In this document: in pieces, positions 1 through 7,503 of the stretch | Layout: each line of letters starts with the position of its first letter | How positions within the stretch are numbered: position 1 is the first letter of the stretch | DNA from: Acidiphilium sp. PA | GTDB lineage: Bacteria; Pseudomonadota; Alphaproteobacteria; Acetobacterales; Acetobacteraceae | Assembly (NCBI RefSeq): GCF_026191915.1 | Contig: NZ_JAIMBY010000022.1 | Span: 1 to 49,089 of the forward strand | Reading direction: 5' to 3' | DNA: 49,089 nucleotides | Translations under genes and position numbers: made by a program | Notes under the pieces: generated by a model | What the model was told of the DNA's origin: nothing | What the model saw: only the letters and a program-made list of their open reading frames with translations | Database searches by the model: none

Positions 1-1
1 G

Positions 2-145
2 ATGACATTGCGCGAGATGCGGAACGGCTCGTGCAACGTCGTCATCCATGGTCACGATCTGATCCAGTTCGACGTTGCCAGTCGTCAGGAAGGTCTCGAA
101 CGGATCGACATGATCTTCGACAAACTGGTCATCCGAAAAAAATAA
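2..145 (+). CDS. 3' end of an unidentified CDS (partial)
   Basis: An open frame enters from the left edge and stops at TAA 143-145, giving 47 residues ending in LVIRKK. An ATG sits at base 2, but the gene probably starts outside the window. The fragment looks like the C-terminal tip of a soluble protein. It lies 70 bases before dotD on the same strand, so it is probably another gene of the transfer operon. No family could be recognised from so short a piece. Confidence 0.5.
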   Translation: MTLREMRNGSCNVVIHGHDLIQFDVASRQEGLERIDMIFDKLVIRKK

Positions 146-215
146 TGCGCACCCCCGGAAAAAACCGATCCCGTTTGCATCGTTTGGCGGCAGCTTGCCG
201 GCGAGGAGGATGACC

Positions 216-842
216 ATGCGTATTGGATCGATCATCGGCGTGGCAGGGATCATCGGACTGACCGGCTGTGCCACGGCGCAACCGCTCGGAGCACCAGCTG
301 TTGCAACACCCGGCATGCCGAACATCCAAACCGCGCTGAACCGGGCGATCGCGCGCACCGATGCGGCAGTCCGGCAACTCAACGGCGTGCCGGTCACCGA
401 ACTGGCTTCCGCCCGTCTGCCCGCCGTCGTTCCGGCCGAACTCCAGCAACCGATCGGCTGGACATATCACGGCCATCTCGTTCCCGCCGTGCGCGCGCTC
501 GCGAAGATCGTCGGCTACCAGGCCCTTGTCGAACGCGCCCGGCTGCACCGCCCGATCCCGGTTGCGATCGATGTCCATCACGTCCCGGTCATCACCGTCA
601 TCCGCGAACTCGGCATCCAGGCCGGATCCAGCGCGGATGTGTCGATCGACCCGCGGAACCATAAGATCTCGGTCATCGAATCTCCTCCTGGCAACGCGGC
701 GACGGGCGCGGTCACGCCGGTTCCGGCTGCAGCTCCCGCCAACCCGGCTGCGCGCGATGTCGATCCCGGCGGCCCCATGATCCGCGCCCAGCCGGTGCCC
801 GCCTTGTCCGGCACCGTCCCGCAAAAGCTTCAGTCCGATTGA
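216..842 (+). CDS. dotD: DotD-like lipoprotein of the type IVB transfer apparatus
   Basis: The 208-residue protein starts with a short hydrophobic signal ending in a lipobox, LTGC, with the lipid-anchored cysteine at residue 18. The body has an alternating beta/alpha pattern near residues 110-150 like the DotD fold (related to secretin N domains). DotD (TraH in IncI plasmids) is an outer-membrane lipoprotein that, with DotC and DotH, forms the outer ring of Dot/Icm systems. I chose ATG 216 because GAGGAGG (203-209) lies 6 bases upstream; TTG 195 and ATG 210 are worse placed. The gene order dotD-dotC-dotB-icmT that follows supports the call. Family sequence conservation is low, so identity rests partly on context. 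Confidence 0.7.
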   Translation: MRIGSIIGVAGIIGLTGCATAQPLGAPAVATPGMPNIQTALNRAIARTDAAVRQLNGVPVTELASARLPAVVPAELQQPIGWTYHGHLVPAVRALAKIVGYQALVERARLHRPIPVAIDVHHVPVITVIRELGIQAGSSADVSIDPRNHKISVIESPPGNAATGAVTPVPAAAPANPAARDVDPGGPMIRAQPVPALSGTVPQKLQSD

Positions 843-854
843 GAGGCATGAGAT

Positions 855-1223
855 ATGGAAATTGAGTCCCGCCCGTCCGACCACCCGGTCGATCTCGATC
901 CGCCCGGCTCGGTAACCCGGTTTTTCGAACCCGTTGGCGAGCTTGCCGCATTCGCCGGCGATATCGCGCTCTCCGGCACACGCTACGGGATCGTGGTCGG
1001 CGGTTTCGTGGCGATGAGCTACGCGGTGTATGCCCCGTATTTCAGGAATTCATTCTCCACGCTCCTGTCGCGCCAGGATATACGCGATGTCGTCCTGAGC
1101 ATGGGCGTCGGCGTCCTGATCGGCATCATCCGCGCGGTGCGCGACGAGCGCCTCGGCGCCGGGGCGGTCACCGTCCGCTCCGCATACGCCATGGCAAAAA
1201 CACGTCCGGATCGGGAGGATTGA
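855..1223 (+). CDS. Small membrane protein in the dot operon, unknown
   Basis: A 122-residue protein with two hydrophobic stretches, at about residues 42-62 and 80-97, and a basic C-terminus rich in Arg. It starts 12 bases after dotD and ends 1 base before the next ATG, so it is part of the same operon. It resembles no Dot/Icm subunit that I can name. Its membrane topology and position between dotD and dotC suggest an inner-membrane accessory part of the transfer channel, which is inference. Confidence 0.75.
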   Translation: MEIESRPSDHPVDLDPPGSVTRFFEPVGELAAFAGDIALSGTRYGIVVGGFVAMSYAVYAPYFRNSFSTLLSRQDIRDVVLSMGVGVLIGIIRAVRDERLGAGAVTVRSAYAMAKTRPDRED

Positions 1224-1224
1224 G

Positions 1225-1761
1225 ATGGCAACGTGGGTAAAGCCGCCGATCCTGTCTCGCCGCAAACCCGCACGAGGGCGGTACTGGCTCGCCGGCCGGA
1301 TCGGATTGTTCTCACTGATCACGGTCACCGCCACCATGACCCCGATCCCGCGCGCCGCGGCGAACATGCTCTATGACCCGCATGTCGTCATGTACACTTT
1401 CATGTCCTCGGGGGTGGATTACTTCGTCTCGGAATCCACAGATGGAATGCCCGCGGTCGCGCGAGACGTCCGCTCCTGTTACGCGGTCAATGACCATCCG
1501 GGATGGTTCGGGCGGTTCGTGACCTGCAATGCCGAGGACGTCGCGGCCTATCTCTACAGCCAGTATCTTCTGAAGACGCGCGGCATCAACCCAGTGCCGT
1601 ATTTCCAGGAAACCGCGTTCGAACGCCGGCAAAACCAGGTGCTCGAGATCTACCAGATGCCGCAAGCGCAATGGTCCTCATGGATCACGGCGATGCGCCA
1701 TCGGGTCTGGCGCCTGCTCGTCGTCAAGATCGACGCCGGCTGGGTTGTGCCCCCCTCATGA
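1225..1761 (+). CDS. Exported protein of the dot operon, unknown
   Basis: A 178-residue protein with a long basic N-terminus, a hydrophobic segment at about residues 26-42 and a likely signal peptidase site after RAAA (about residue 49). The mature part has two cysteines (in RSCYAV and VTCNAE) that could form a periplasmic disulfide. A GGGAGG ribosome site sits just upstream. Its stop overlaps the dotC start as ATGA, which implies translational coupling. No known family was recognised. Confidence 0.75.
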   Translation: MATWVKPPILSRRKPARGRYWLAGRIGLFSLITVTATMTPIPRAAANMLYDPHVVMYTFMSSGVDYFVSESTDGMPAVARDVRSCYAVNDHPGWFGRFVTCNAEDVAAYLYSQYLLKTRGINPVPYFQETAFERRQNQVLEIYQMPQAQWSSWITAMRHRVWRLLVVKIDAGWVVPPS

Positions 1762-2774
1762 GAAAGCGTGGAAACATGCCGACAACCCCGCATCTGCGCC
1801 GCATTGCCGGTCTCGGGATCACCTTGCCGATCGCCCTGCTTCGGGTTCACGCAGCCTGGGCCGGGGCGGGACCGGCGAGCGTACCACCCTTTCCGCAATA
1901 CGGGCTCTCACCCTCGGTCGGCGCGGTTGATCGCGGCTATGCCGCGAACGCCAATCCGCTCAACACGCCGATCGCCGGCGCACGGATCGACGGGCAGATC
2001 GTCGGCGGACAGGCGCCGCCCTCGCTCGCCGCATTGCAGGCGGCACGCCCGGGCCAGATCCCCGGCAAGACGATTTCCCCGCTTCGTCTTCACGCGCTGC
2101 GTCAGGCCGCTCTCTCCTATGGTGCGCGCGGCGGGCTCGCAGCGGAAAGCTACACGATCAATATCGATCTCTCGCAATACCGCCACACGCTCGACAAGAC
2201 CTTCGATTTCAGCCGGATGGTCCAACCGATCGGCAACGATCAGACCCTGCTCGTGCCGCCAATCGTCACCGAGGCCCAGTTCGCCTTCGCTCTGGCACCC
2301 GGTGGTCAGGTCGCGAAACAGACGGACAAGGTCTACGAGATCACCCAACAGGCGAGGCTCGCCTCCGCATCGCCCAACTGGCGCGAGTTCCTCGTGCGCA
2401 GCTGGTCGGCGCCGACCCCGCCCCCCCGCAACCTGATGCCGCACAACGCGACGGAGGCGGCCGACTGGTCGCGCTGGGTCGCGCAGGGCTGGGCGCTCGG
2501 CGAGCAGCAGGCGGTCCAGATCTTCCTCGATGATCTCGATCGTCTCCAGACTGATTATATCGGCATGCTGCGCTACGCCGTGCTGCTCCGCGCCGGGCTG
2601 GTCGAACCGCCCGACACGGAGAGCCATCGCCATTACGTCTCCGGCGGGCGTGACCGCATGCTCGTCGGCAACCAGGTGGTTCGTATCACCGACCAGCCCG
2701 GCCTCAATCCGGACATCGCCGACTGGCATCCGGGCTATCTGCCGTCCGGTGGTCCGATCGGGGAGGCACCGTGA
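1758..2774 (+). CDS. dotC: DotC-like protein of the type IVB transfer apparatus
   Basis: A 338-residue protein with an N-terminal signal segment (LGITLPIALL) and the DotC-type core, where a run like LRLHALRQAALSYGARGGL is followed by conserved Trp/Leu-rich helices (WALGEQQAVQIFLDDLDRL). DotC (TraI in IncI plasmids) is an outer-membrane partner of DotD and DotH. I chose ATG 1758 because it forms an ATGA overlap with the preceding stop; an in-frame ATG at 1776 is the alternative. Legionella DotC is a lipoprotein of about 300 residues; no clear lipobox is visible here. Confidence 0.75.
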   Translation: MRKRGNMPTTPHLRRIAGLGITLPIALLRVHAAWAGAGPASVPPFPQYGLSPSVGAVDRGYAANANPLNTPIAGARIDGQIVGGQAPPSLAALQAARPGQIPGKTISPLRLHALRQAALSYGARGGLAAESYTINIDLSQYRHTLDKTFDFSRMVQPIGNDQTLLVPPIVTEAQFAFALAPGGQVAKQTDKVYEITQQARLASASPNWREFLVRSWSAPTPPPRNLMPHNATEAADWSRWVAQGWALGEQQAVQIFLDDLDRLQTDYIGMLRYAVLLRAGLVEPPDTESHRHYVSGGRDRMLVGNQVVRITDQPGLNPDIADWHPGYLPSGGPIGEAP

Positions 2775-3238
2775 TGGCCCGGATCCGTCAGGCTGCGATG
2801 GTCGCCTTCATCACCGTTCTGCCCGCCCTGATACTGGTTCCAGGAGCGGCACAGGCTCGGCTGGCGGTCCATCCGATCGTCCCACCATCGCAGCATGGTG
2901 TGCGGATGGTGCCGCCCTCGTGCCGCTCCACGGTGCAATATTTCGGTAAAGGGTCGCTGACGGCGGACTATCCGCTTGAACATGTGGCTGGCCAGTATCC
3001 CTGGATGGTGCCGCCACACGCCTTGGTCCGTCTCATCAGCCACACCGGGCCGATGCGGGGCGGCGCTTTCTTCCAAAGCCAGCGCTGGCAGATAGTTAGT
3101 CAACTCGGCGCCGGCGCTTGCCGGTTTCTGAGCCGGCGACGCCCGGTCATGCGCATGACCGTCACCGACCGCCATGGGCGCCGGGCTGGCCTGATCATCG
3201 CCCTGCTGCGGGGCGATGGCGAGGAGACGACGCCGTGA
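2774..3238 (+). CDS. Small exported protein between dotC and dotB
   Basis: A 154-residue protein with a clear signal peptide (VAFITVLPALILVPGAAQA, cleavage after AQA). The mature part is basic, with two cysteines (PPSCRST and AGACRF). ATG 2774 overlaps the dotC stop by one base and has GGGAGG 7 bases upstream. Its 3' end overlaps dotB. It is probably a periplasmic accessory protein of the transfer machinery. No family was recognised. Confidence 0.7.
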   Translation: MARIRQAAMVAFITVLPALILVPGAAQARLAVHPIVPPSQHGVRMVPPSCRSTVQYFGKGSLTADYPLEHVAGQYPWMVPPHALVRLISHTGPMRGGAFFQSQRWQIVSQLGAGACRFLSRRRPVMRMTVTDRHGRRAGLIIALLRGDGEETTP

Positions 3239-4401
3239 ACGAAATCATCACGATGGTGCCGGACCACGAACCGCCCCGCCGGAGCGGTCTCCTCTGGCCG
3301 GGCGAGACGATCCGGATCACCGGATCGGAATTCGACGATCTTCTGGCCTGGGCGACCGCGCAGGGCGCATCGGATATCCGCCTGCAGAACAACCTGCCGG
3401 TCTGGATCCGGATTCACGGTCGGGAAATCCCGGTTACCAGCCGCACCCTGATCGACGCCGAGGTCGAGGAGGCGATCAACCGGCTCTACGGCGCGGACGG
3501 GCAGGCAAGGTTGCGCGCGGGCGAGGATTTCGACGTCAGTTACGAGTTCCGTCCGAGCCGCCGTCACTTGCTTCGCTTCCGGGTCAATGCGACTGCCGTG
3601 CGGGCGCGCGGCAATGACGGCGGGTCCGTAACGCTGCGCACCCTGCCAGCCGTGCCGCCCCGCCTCGCCGATCTCGACGTCGAGCCGGACATCCTCGCGA
3701 ACTTCAAGATCCGGCAGGGGTTCGTGATCGTCAGCGGCGGGGTCGAGAATGGCAAGAGCACCCTGCTCGCGGCGATGACGCGGGCGATCCTCGAAGATCC
3801 CGACAGCAACCGCTGGATCATCGAACTCGCAGCCCCGATCGAGTTCGTCTACGACACGATCATCAGCGTGTCCTCGGGGATCAGCCAGTCCGAGATCCCG
3901 CGTCATCTGCCGAGCTTTGCCGCCGGTGCGCGCAACGCGATGCGGCGCAACCCGAAGATGGTGATCGTCGGCGAGTGCCGTGATTCCGAAACGATGGTGC
4001 CCGCCTGCCATCTCTCGATCGCCGGGTGCGGCGTCTACACGACCTTGCACGCTGGCAGCATGGTCGAGACGATCCAGCGTGCGGTCAGCTTCTGCCCGGT
4101 CAACGAACGCGAGGCGGTTGCGGTGCAGCTGGCGCAGTCGCTCCGCCTCGTCGTCAACCAGCGCCTCGTCCCCTCGGCGGACGGCAAACGCACGGCATTG
4201 CGTGAGTATCTGGTGTTCGACGACGCGCTGCGCCGCAAGTTGCTGAGCGCAGCCCCCTCGGTCTGGCCCGAGATCGCCCATGATGCGCTGGCCAGGCATG
4301 GCCAGTCCTTCCGGGTGGCAGCCCAGCGCGCGCTCGCGCGGGGCAAGATCACCGAGGAGACCGCGTACCTGATCGGCCGGGAATTCGGCGATGTCGGCTG
4401 A
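3235..4401 (+). CDS. dotB: DotB-like secretion ATPase
   Basis: A 388-residue AAA-type hexameric ATPase of the VirB11/PilT superfamily that powers the type IVB transfer channel from the cytoplasmic face (TraJ in IncI plasmids). Walker A is GGVENGKS at residues 168-175, the acidic Walker B-like strand is MVIVGECRD (242-250), and the His box is TTLHAGS (269-275). Length matches Legionella DotB (377). I chose GTG 3235, which overlaps the preceding stop and has GAGGAG 8 bases upstream; an in-frame ATG at 3118 would overlap the previous gene by 120 bases and add a Pro/Arg-rich, non-conserved extension. Confidence 0.88.
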   Translation: MNEIITMVPDHEPPRRSGLLWPGETIRITGSEFDDLLAWATAQGASDIRLQNNLPVWIRIHGREIPVTSRTLIDAEVEEAINRLYGADGQARLRAGEDFDVSYEFRPSRRHLLRFRVNATAVRARGNDGGSVTLRTLPAVPPRLADLDVEPDILANFKIRQGFVIVSGGVENGKSTLLAAMTRAILEDPDSNRWIIELAAPIEFVYDTIISVSSGISQSEIPRHLPSFAAGARNAMRRNPKMVIVGECRDSETMVPACHLSIAGCGVYTTLHAGSMVETIQRAVSFCPVNEREAVAVQLAQSLRLVVNQRLVPSADGKRTALREYLVFDDALRRKLLSAAPSVWPEIAHDALARHGQSFRVAAQRALARGKITEETAYLIGREFGDVG

Positions 4402-4413
4402 TGTCATTCCCGC

Positions 4414-4429
4414 AGAAAGGAGGTGATCC
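4414..4429 (+). promoter_or_regulatory. Full-length anti-Shine-Dalgarno complement before icmT
   Basis: AGAAAGGAGGTGATCC lies directly before the GTG start of icmT. It is complementary without mismatch to the last 16 bases of a typical alphaproteobacterial 16S rRNA. Ordinary sites in this operon match 5-7 bases. It may boost, or by overbinding pause, initiation at the GTG codon after dotB. Confidence 0.75.
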
Positions 4430-4678
4430 GTGTGGCGCTATACCATGTCGCCCTTCAGGCTGTACGTGATCGATGCGCGCGCGCTGGTGCCGCTGATGAT
4501 CTTTCTTGTCCATTGGAGCTTGCTGACGCTGAAGATTGCCGGCGTTGGTGTGCTGATCTTCGCCGGCGTGGAATATGCCGGTGTCCGGTTCACGGCCGCG
4601 TTCCGTATCATCCGGGGCTGGATCTTCGGTCCCATCCGGCCGGCCCGGCGCGATAGCTGGAAACGGGACCACGCATGA
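4430..4678 (+). CDS. icmT: IcmT-like membrane protein
   Basis: An 82-residue protein matching IcmT/TraK. It has the conserved start (W-R followed by FRLYVIDARALVPLMIFLVH), two hydrophobic segments at about residues 17-33 and 36-50, and a basic C-terminal end. IcmT is a small inner-membrane component of Dot/Icm systems, and in IncI plasmids it directly follows the dotB homologue, as here. The GTG start is fixed by the perfect ribosome site ending immediately before it. Its stop overlaps the next start. Confidence 0.82.
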   Translation: MWRYTMSPFRLYVIDARALVPLMIFLVHWSLLTLKIAGVGVLIFAGVEYAGVRFTAAFRIIRGWIFGPIRPARRDSWKRDHA

Positions 4679-5157
4679 GTGCGGCACTCGATCTCACCCG
4701 GGTCAGCCGCGTTCTCGAGGCGGTGCTCGACCGTGACTCCCGCCCGGTGATGCTGCGTAGCATCGCGAGCTGGCAGCTTCACCGGGTGCCGAGCCATGTC
4801 GCGGCAGCCCCGGCCGGGCTGCTGCCGGCCTTTCTGGTCGCCGGCGACGCGCTGCTGCGCGAGGCGACCGGCAAGGGGGTCGAGACCGATCTCGCGCCAG
4901 AGCGGGTTTCTCTTCTGGGCTTTCGGGTGGCTGCCGTGCGCCATCAGCGCTTCAGCGACGTCATTCTGGCGATGATGGAAGCGACGGATCAGATCGCGCG
5001 CAATGGCCGCCTGATGGCTGACGATCTCAAGCTCGTCGTCGAGTTGTCGCGGACGCGATTGATCCGTATGACGGGGGCGGCGGGTCTCGACGCCGGTTCC
5101 ACTCCCAGCGTCGAGCAAGGTCCGGAACAATCCCCCCTGTCAGGACCGTCGCCATGA
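4675..5157 (+). CDS. Soluble helical protein downstream of icmT, unknown
   Basis: A 160-residue, mostly helical protein without a signal or membrane segment. Its C-terminal 25 residues are low-complexity (Ser/Pro/Gln). It overlaps icmT by 4 bases and the next gene by 4. It occupies the position of traL/icmS in IncI plasmids, so a chaperone-like role is possible, but I see no sequence signature of IcmS and the protein is longer than IcmS (about 114). Confidence 0.75.
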   Translation: MSAALDLTRVSRVLEAVLDRDSRPVMLRSIASWQLHRVPSHVAAAPAGLLPAFLVAGDALLREATGKGVETDLAPERVSLLGFRVAAVRHQRFSDVILAMMEATDQIARNGRLMADDLKLVVELSRTRLIRMTGAAGLDAGSTPSVEQGPEQSPLSGPSP

Positions 5158-5753
5158 GCAGGCAGCCGCGCGCCGCGTGGCAGTTGTCCCCGATCAGGGC
5201 ATGGTTGGTGGCGATGGCCTTGGCCGGTTGCCTGCTCGCCTCACCTGCCTCGAGCGCGTCAACCACGATCACGGCGCAACCGCTGCCATCTCCGGACTCT
5301 CCATCGCCGATCGCCCGCCCCGATCCCGATCGGCAGATCGCGGCCTGCATCGAAGCCGCGGCCTCGACCTGGCACATCTCCCCCATCGTCATCGTCATCC
5401 TGCTGCATGTCGAGGGGGGCGCGCTCGGCGCGGTCCACCCGAATGCCAACGGCACCGTCGATATCGGCCCGATGCAGATCAACCAGATCTGGCTCCCCAC
5501 ACTTGCCCGTCACTGGCGGTTGACGGTGCCGCAAACCTACGCCGAGCTCGAGAACAATTTCTGCGCCAACCTCGTCGCGGGGACGTGGATTTTGCACAAG
5601 GCGATCAAGGCGGCGGATGGCCATCTCTGGCGCGGCGTCGCCTACTATCATTCCCACACGAGAGTTTTCGAGAGCGAGTATCTCCGCGCGGTGCTGGCCG
5701 AAGCCCGCCACCTTCAGGCCGAGATGCGCGCGCATGAAAGCAGGACCTCATGA
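5154..5753 (+). CDS. Lytic transglycosylase (conjugation-associated)
   Basis: A 199-residue exported protein with an N-terminal signal (AWLVAMALAGCLLASPASS) followed by a transglycosylase SLT-like domain: the catalytic Glu in LHVEGGALGAV (about residue 84), the glycine/polar loop NGTVDIGPMQIN, and a C-terminal YYHSH motif. Such enzymes open the peptidoglycan to let the transfer channel pass. It overlaps both neighbours by 4 bases and is clearly part of the dot operon. A second, different transglycosylase lies at 13.8 kb. Confidence 0.85.
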   Translation: MSRQPRAAWQLSPIRAWLVAMALAGCLLASPASSASTTITAQPLPSPDSPSPIARPDPDRQIAACIEAAASTWHISPIVIVILLHVEGGALGAVHPNANGTVDIGPMQINQIWLPTLARHWRLTVPQTYAELENNFCANLVAGTWILHKAIKAADGHLWRGVAYYHSHTRVFESEYLRAVLAEARHLQAEMRAHESRTS

Positions 5754-6958
5754 GCGGCAGTCTTCGCACCCGGCAGAATTCCCTCGAGGAGGCCGGGCTT
5801 GCCCTCGTCTTCATGGTGATCCTGATTGGCGGCCTGCTGTTCTTCGGCTGGTTCAAGGAACACGCGATCATCTCCCTTGTCGTACTGGCTGTCCTGCACG
5901 CGGAACTCTGGCCCGCCTCCCTCTGGACCCACAGCGTCGACCAGGCGCGCCAGGCCATGGCAACCGCCCATCCCGCGACCGTGACGCTGCATCAGATCGT
6001 CCTCGCCTGCGCTTTCGTCGGGCGGGTGTACCGTATTCCGGTCACCCTCTTCCTCGCCGGCCTCGCTGCCCTGACGATCTGGAAGGCCCCCGGCGAGCGC
6101 TTCGCGCGCCCGCTGGATTTCGAGGGGTTGATGAAGCTGCAGGTGTTGAATTTCCCCTCGATTGCCGCCTTCCTCGACCGGCGGCACAGTCTCGTCCGGC
6201 CCGGCACGGAGGCGGTCAGGCAGGCGGATTTCGCGCTGCATCTCGGTGAATGGATCGGCCTGTTCGCGCTCGATGCCGAAGGCCGCTACGATCCGATCGC
6301 CGCCCATGGCGCGCTGGTCGCCCAGCTGGGACCGGTATGGCGCGGTCTCGACGAGGCGACCCCGCAGGTCCGCGCCATGGTCGCGGTCTTTGGCCTGCAT
6401 GCCGCACGCGAACGCGACGAAGCCCGCGTGCTGCTCGGTGTCCTTTCCACATCCCTCGCCCCCCTCACGCCCGAAGAGGCAGCCCAACAGGATAGGAAGG
6501 CCGATCCGCTCGCCCGCACCGGCCCGACAGCCCCGCTGGTCCTGTCGCCCGACGCCGTCGCCGCGGTCGATGCGGTCCTGCATCGTCCCGAGATCGTCCA
6601 CCCCGCCCTTGCGGAAATGGCGACCTACGCCTTCACCTCTACCGCGCTGATGGGTCTCCTGATGCACGCCAGGGCGCGCGCCGGGGTTCTCGCACCCGGC
6701 CAGTTCGCCTTTCTCAAACTGGTCGATCGCCCGCTCTGGTACGCGCTGCATAGTCTCGGGTTTCCCCTGACCATCAGCGATTACGGGCCCCAGCCGAACG
6801 CCCGGATCGAGGCGCTCGGCAGCCGTGCCCATTGGGAGGCCGAACGGGCGGTGCGGCAGAGACTCCCGCGCCCCCGGATGGAGATGGCGATGGAGGCGAT
6901 CAACCAGCGCCTGCGCGATGCGACCAATCGCGGCCGGCCGATCAAGGAGATACGCTGA
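5750..6958 (+). CDS. dotM: DotM/IcmP-like coupling-complex membrane protein
   Basis: A 402-residue protein with two N-terminal membrane helices (about residues 16-34 and 38-54) and the DotM-type C-terminal domain. The signature is PLWYALHSLGFP followed by G-S-R-AHWEAE near residues 325-365. DotM (TrbA in IncI) binds DotL and forms the type IV coupling complex. Legionella IcmP has 376 residues. It sits two genes upstream of dotL, as trbA does relative to trbC in IncI plasmids. Confidence 0.85.
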   Translation: MSGSLRTRQNSLEEAGLALVFMVILIGGLLFFGWFKEHAIISLVVLAVLHAELWPASLWTHSVDQARQAMATAHPATVTLHQIVLACAFVGRVYRIPVTLFLAGLAALTIWKAPGERFARPLDFEGLMKLQVLNFPSIAAFLDRRHSLVRPGTEAVRQADFALHLGEWIGLFALDAEGRYDPIAAHGALVAQLGPVWRGLDEATPQVRAMVAVFGLHAARERDEARVLLGVLSTSLAPLTPEEAAQQDRKADPLARTGPTAPLVLSPDAVAAVDAVLHRPEIVHPALAEMATYAFTSTALMGLLMHARARAGVLAPGQFAFLKLVDRPLWYALHSLGFPLTISDYGPQPNARIEALGSRAHWEAERAVRQRLPRPRMEMAMEAINQRLRDATNRGRPIKEIR

Positions 6959-7503
6959 TGCTGATCCACCTGCGCTCGATCGACGGGAAACCCCAGATCA
7001 CCATCGACTCCGAAGGTGAGCCGCTCCCCTGCATCGAGACCTTGCCGTGGCGCGACTGTTCATTCCGTCTCAGCTGGCCTTCGTCAGGCGGGGGCGGCAG
7101 GGATGCGTATTCCGGCGATCCCCGCGCAAGGATGCATCCAAAGGATGATCCGGCACCGATCACCACGCCCGCGCCATCCGGCGGTCGTCTCGGGCGCTTC
7201 GCTGCGATGACCGTCACTTTTGCCGGGTTCCTCGTCGTCGGCATGGTGATCGGTTCGGTCTTCCGGCTGGGACCGTCGCGGGGCAGCGAATTGATCCCCC
7301 GCGACATCGCGGCACCCGCACGGGGCCCAGACATTCCTTCGATCGTCGCGCCCCCTCGCTCGGCAGAAGTCGCCGCTCCGTATCCCGCCCCCTTAGAACT
7401 ACACGTGCCGGTCGGACGTTCCGAACCCGCCCGCATCGCGGCACCGCCTCCGCAGCTGCCGCCGCCCCCCGATCCGGGCGCGCTGTTCGGATTGCACTCA
7501 TGA
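6958..7503 (+). CDS. Bitopic proline-rich protein between dotM and dotL
   Basis: A 181-residue protein with one membrane helix (about residues 85-103, VTFAGFLVVGMVIGSVF) and a long Pro-rich tail ending in QLPPPPDPGALFGLHS, probably periplasmic. It starts at the base where dotM stops and overlaps dotL by 4 bases. Its position corresponds to IncI trbB, but it lacks the thioredoxin-like features of TrbB. No family was recognised. Confidence 0.75.
   Translation: MLIHLRSIDGKPQITIDSEGEPLPCIETLPWRDCSFRLSWPSSGGGGRDAYSGDPRARMHPKDDPAPITTPAPSGGRLGRFAAMTVTFAGFLVVGMVIGSVFRLGPSRGSELIPRDIAAPARGPDIPSIVAPPRSAEVAAPYPAPLELHVPVGRSEPARIAAPPPQLPPPPDPGALFGLHS

Noticed and set aside
3100-4407. 435-codon - strand frame opposite dotB
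   Set aside because: Shadow frame; the + strand encodes a complete ATPase with Walker motifs and correct operon overlaps.
4414-4429. Fragment of a 16S rRNA gene
   Set aside because: Only the 16-base complement of the rRNA tail is present, in the sense of a ribosome binding site and directly before a start codon.
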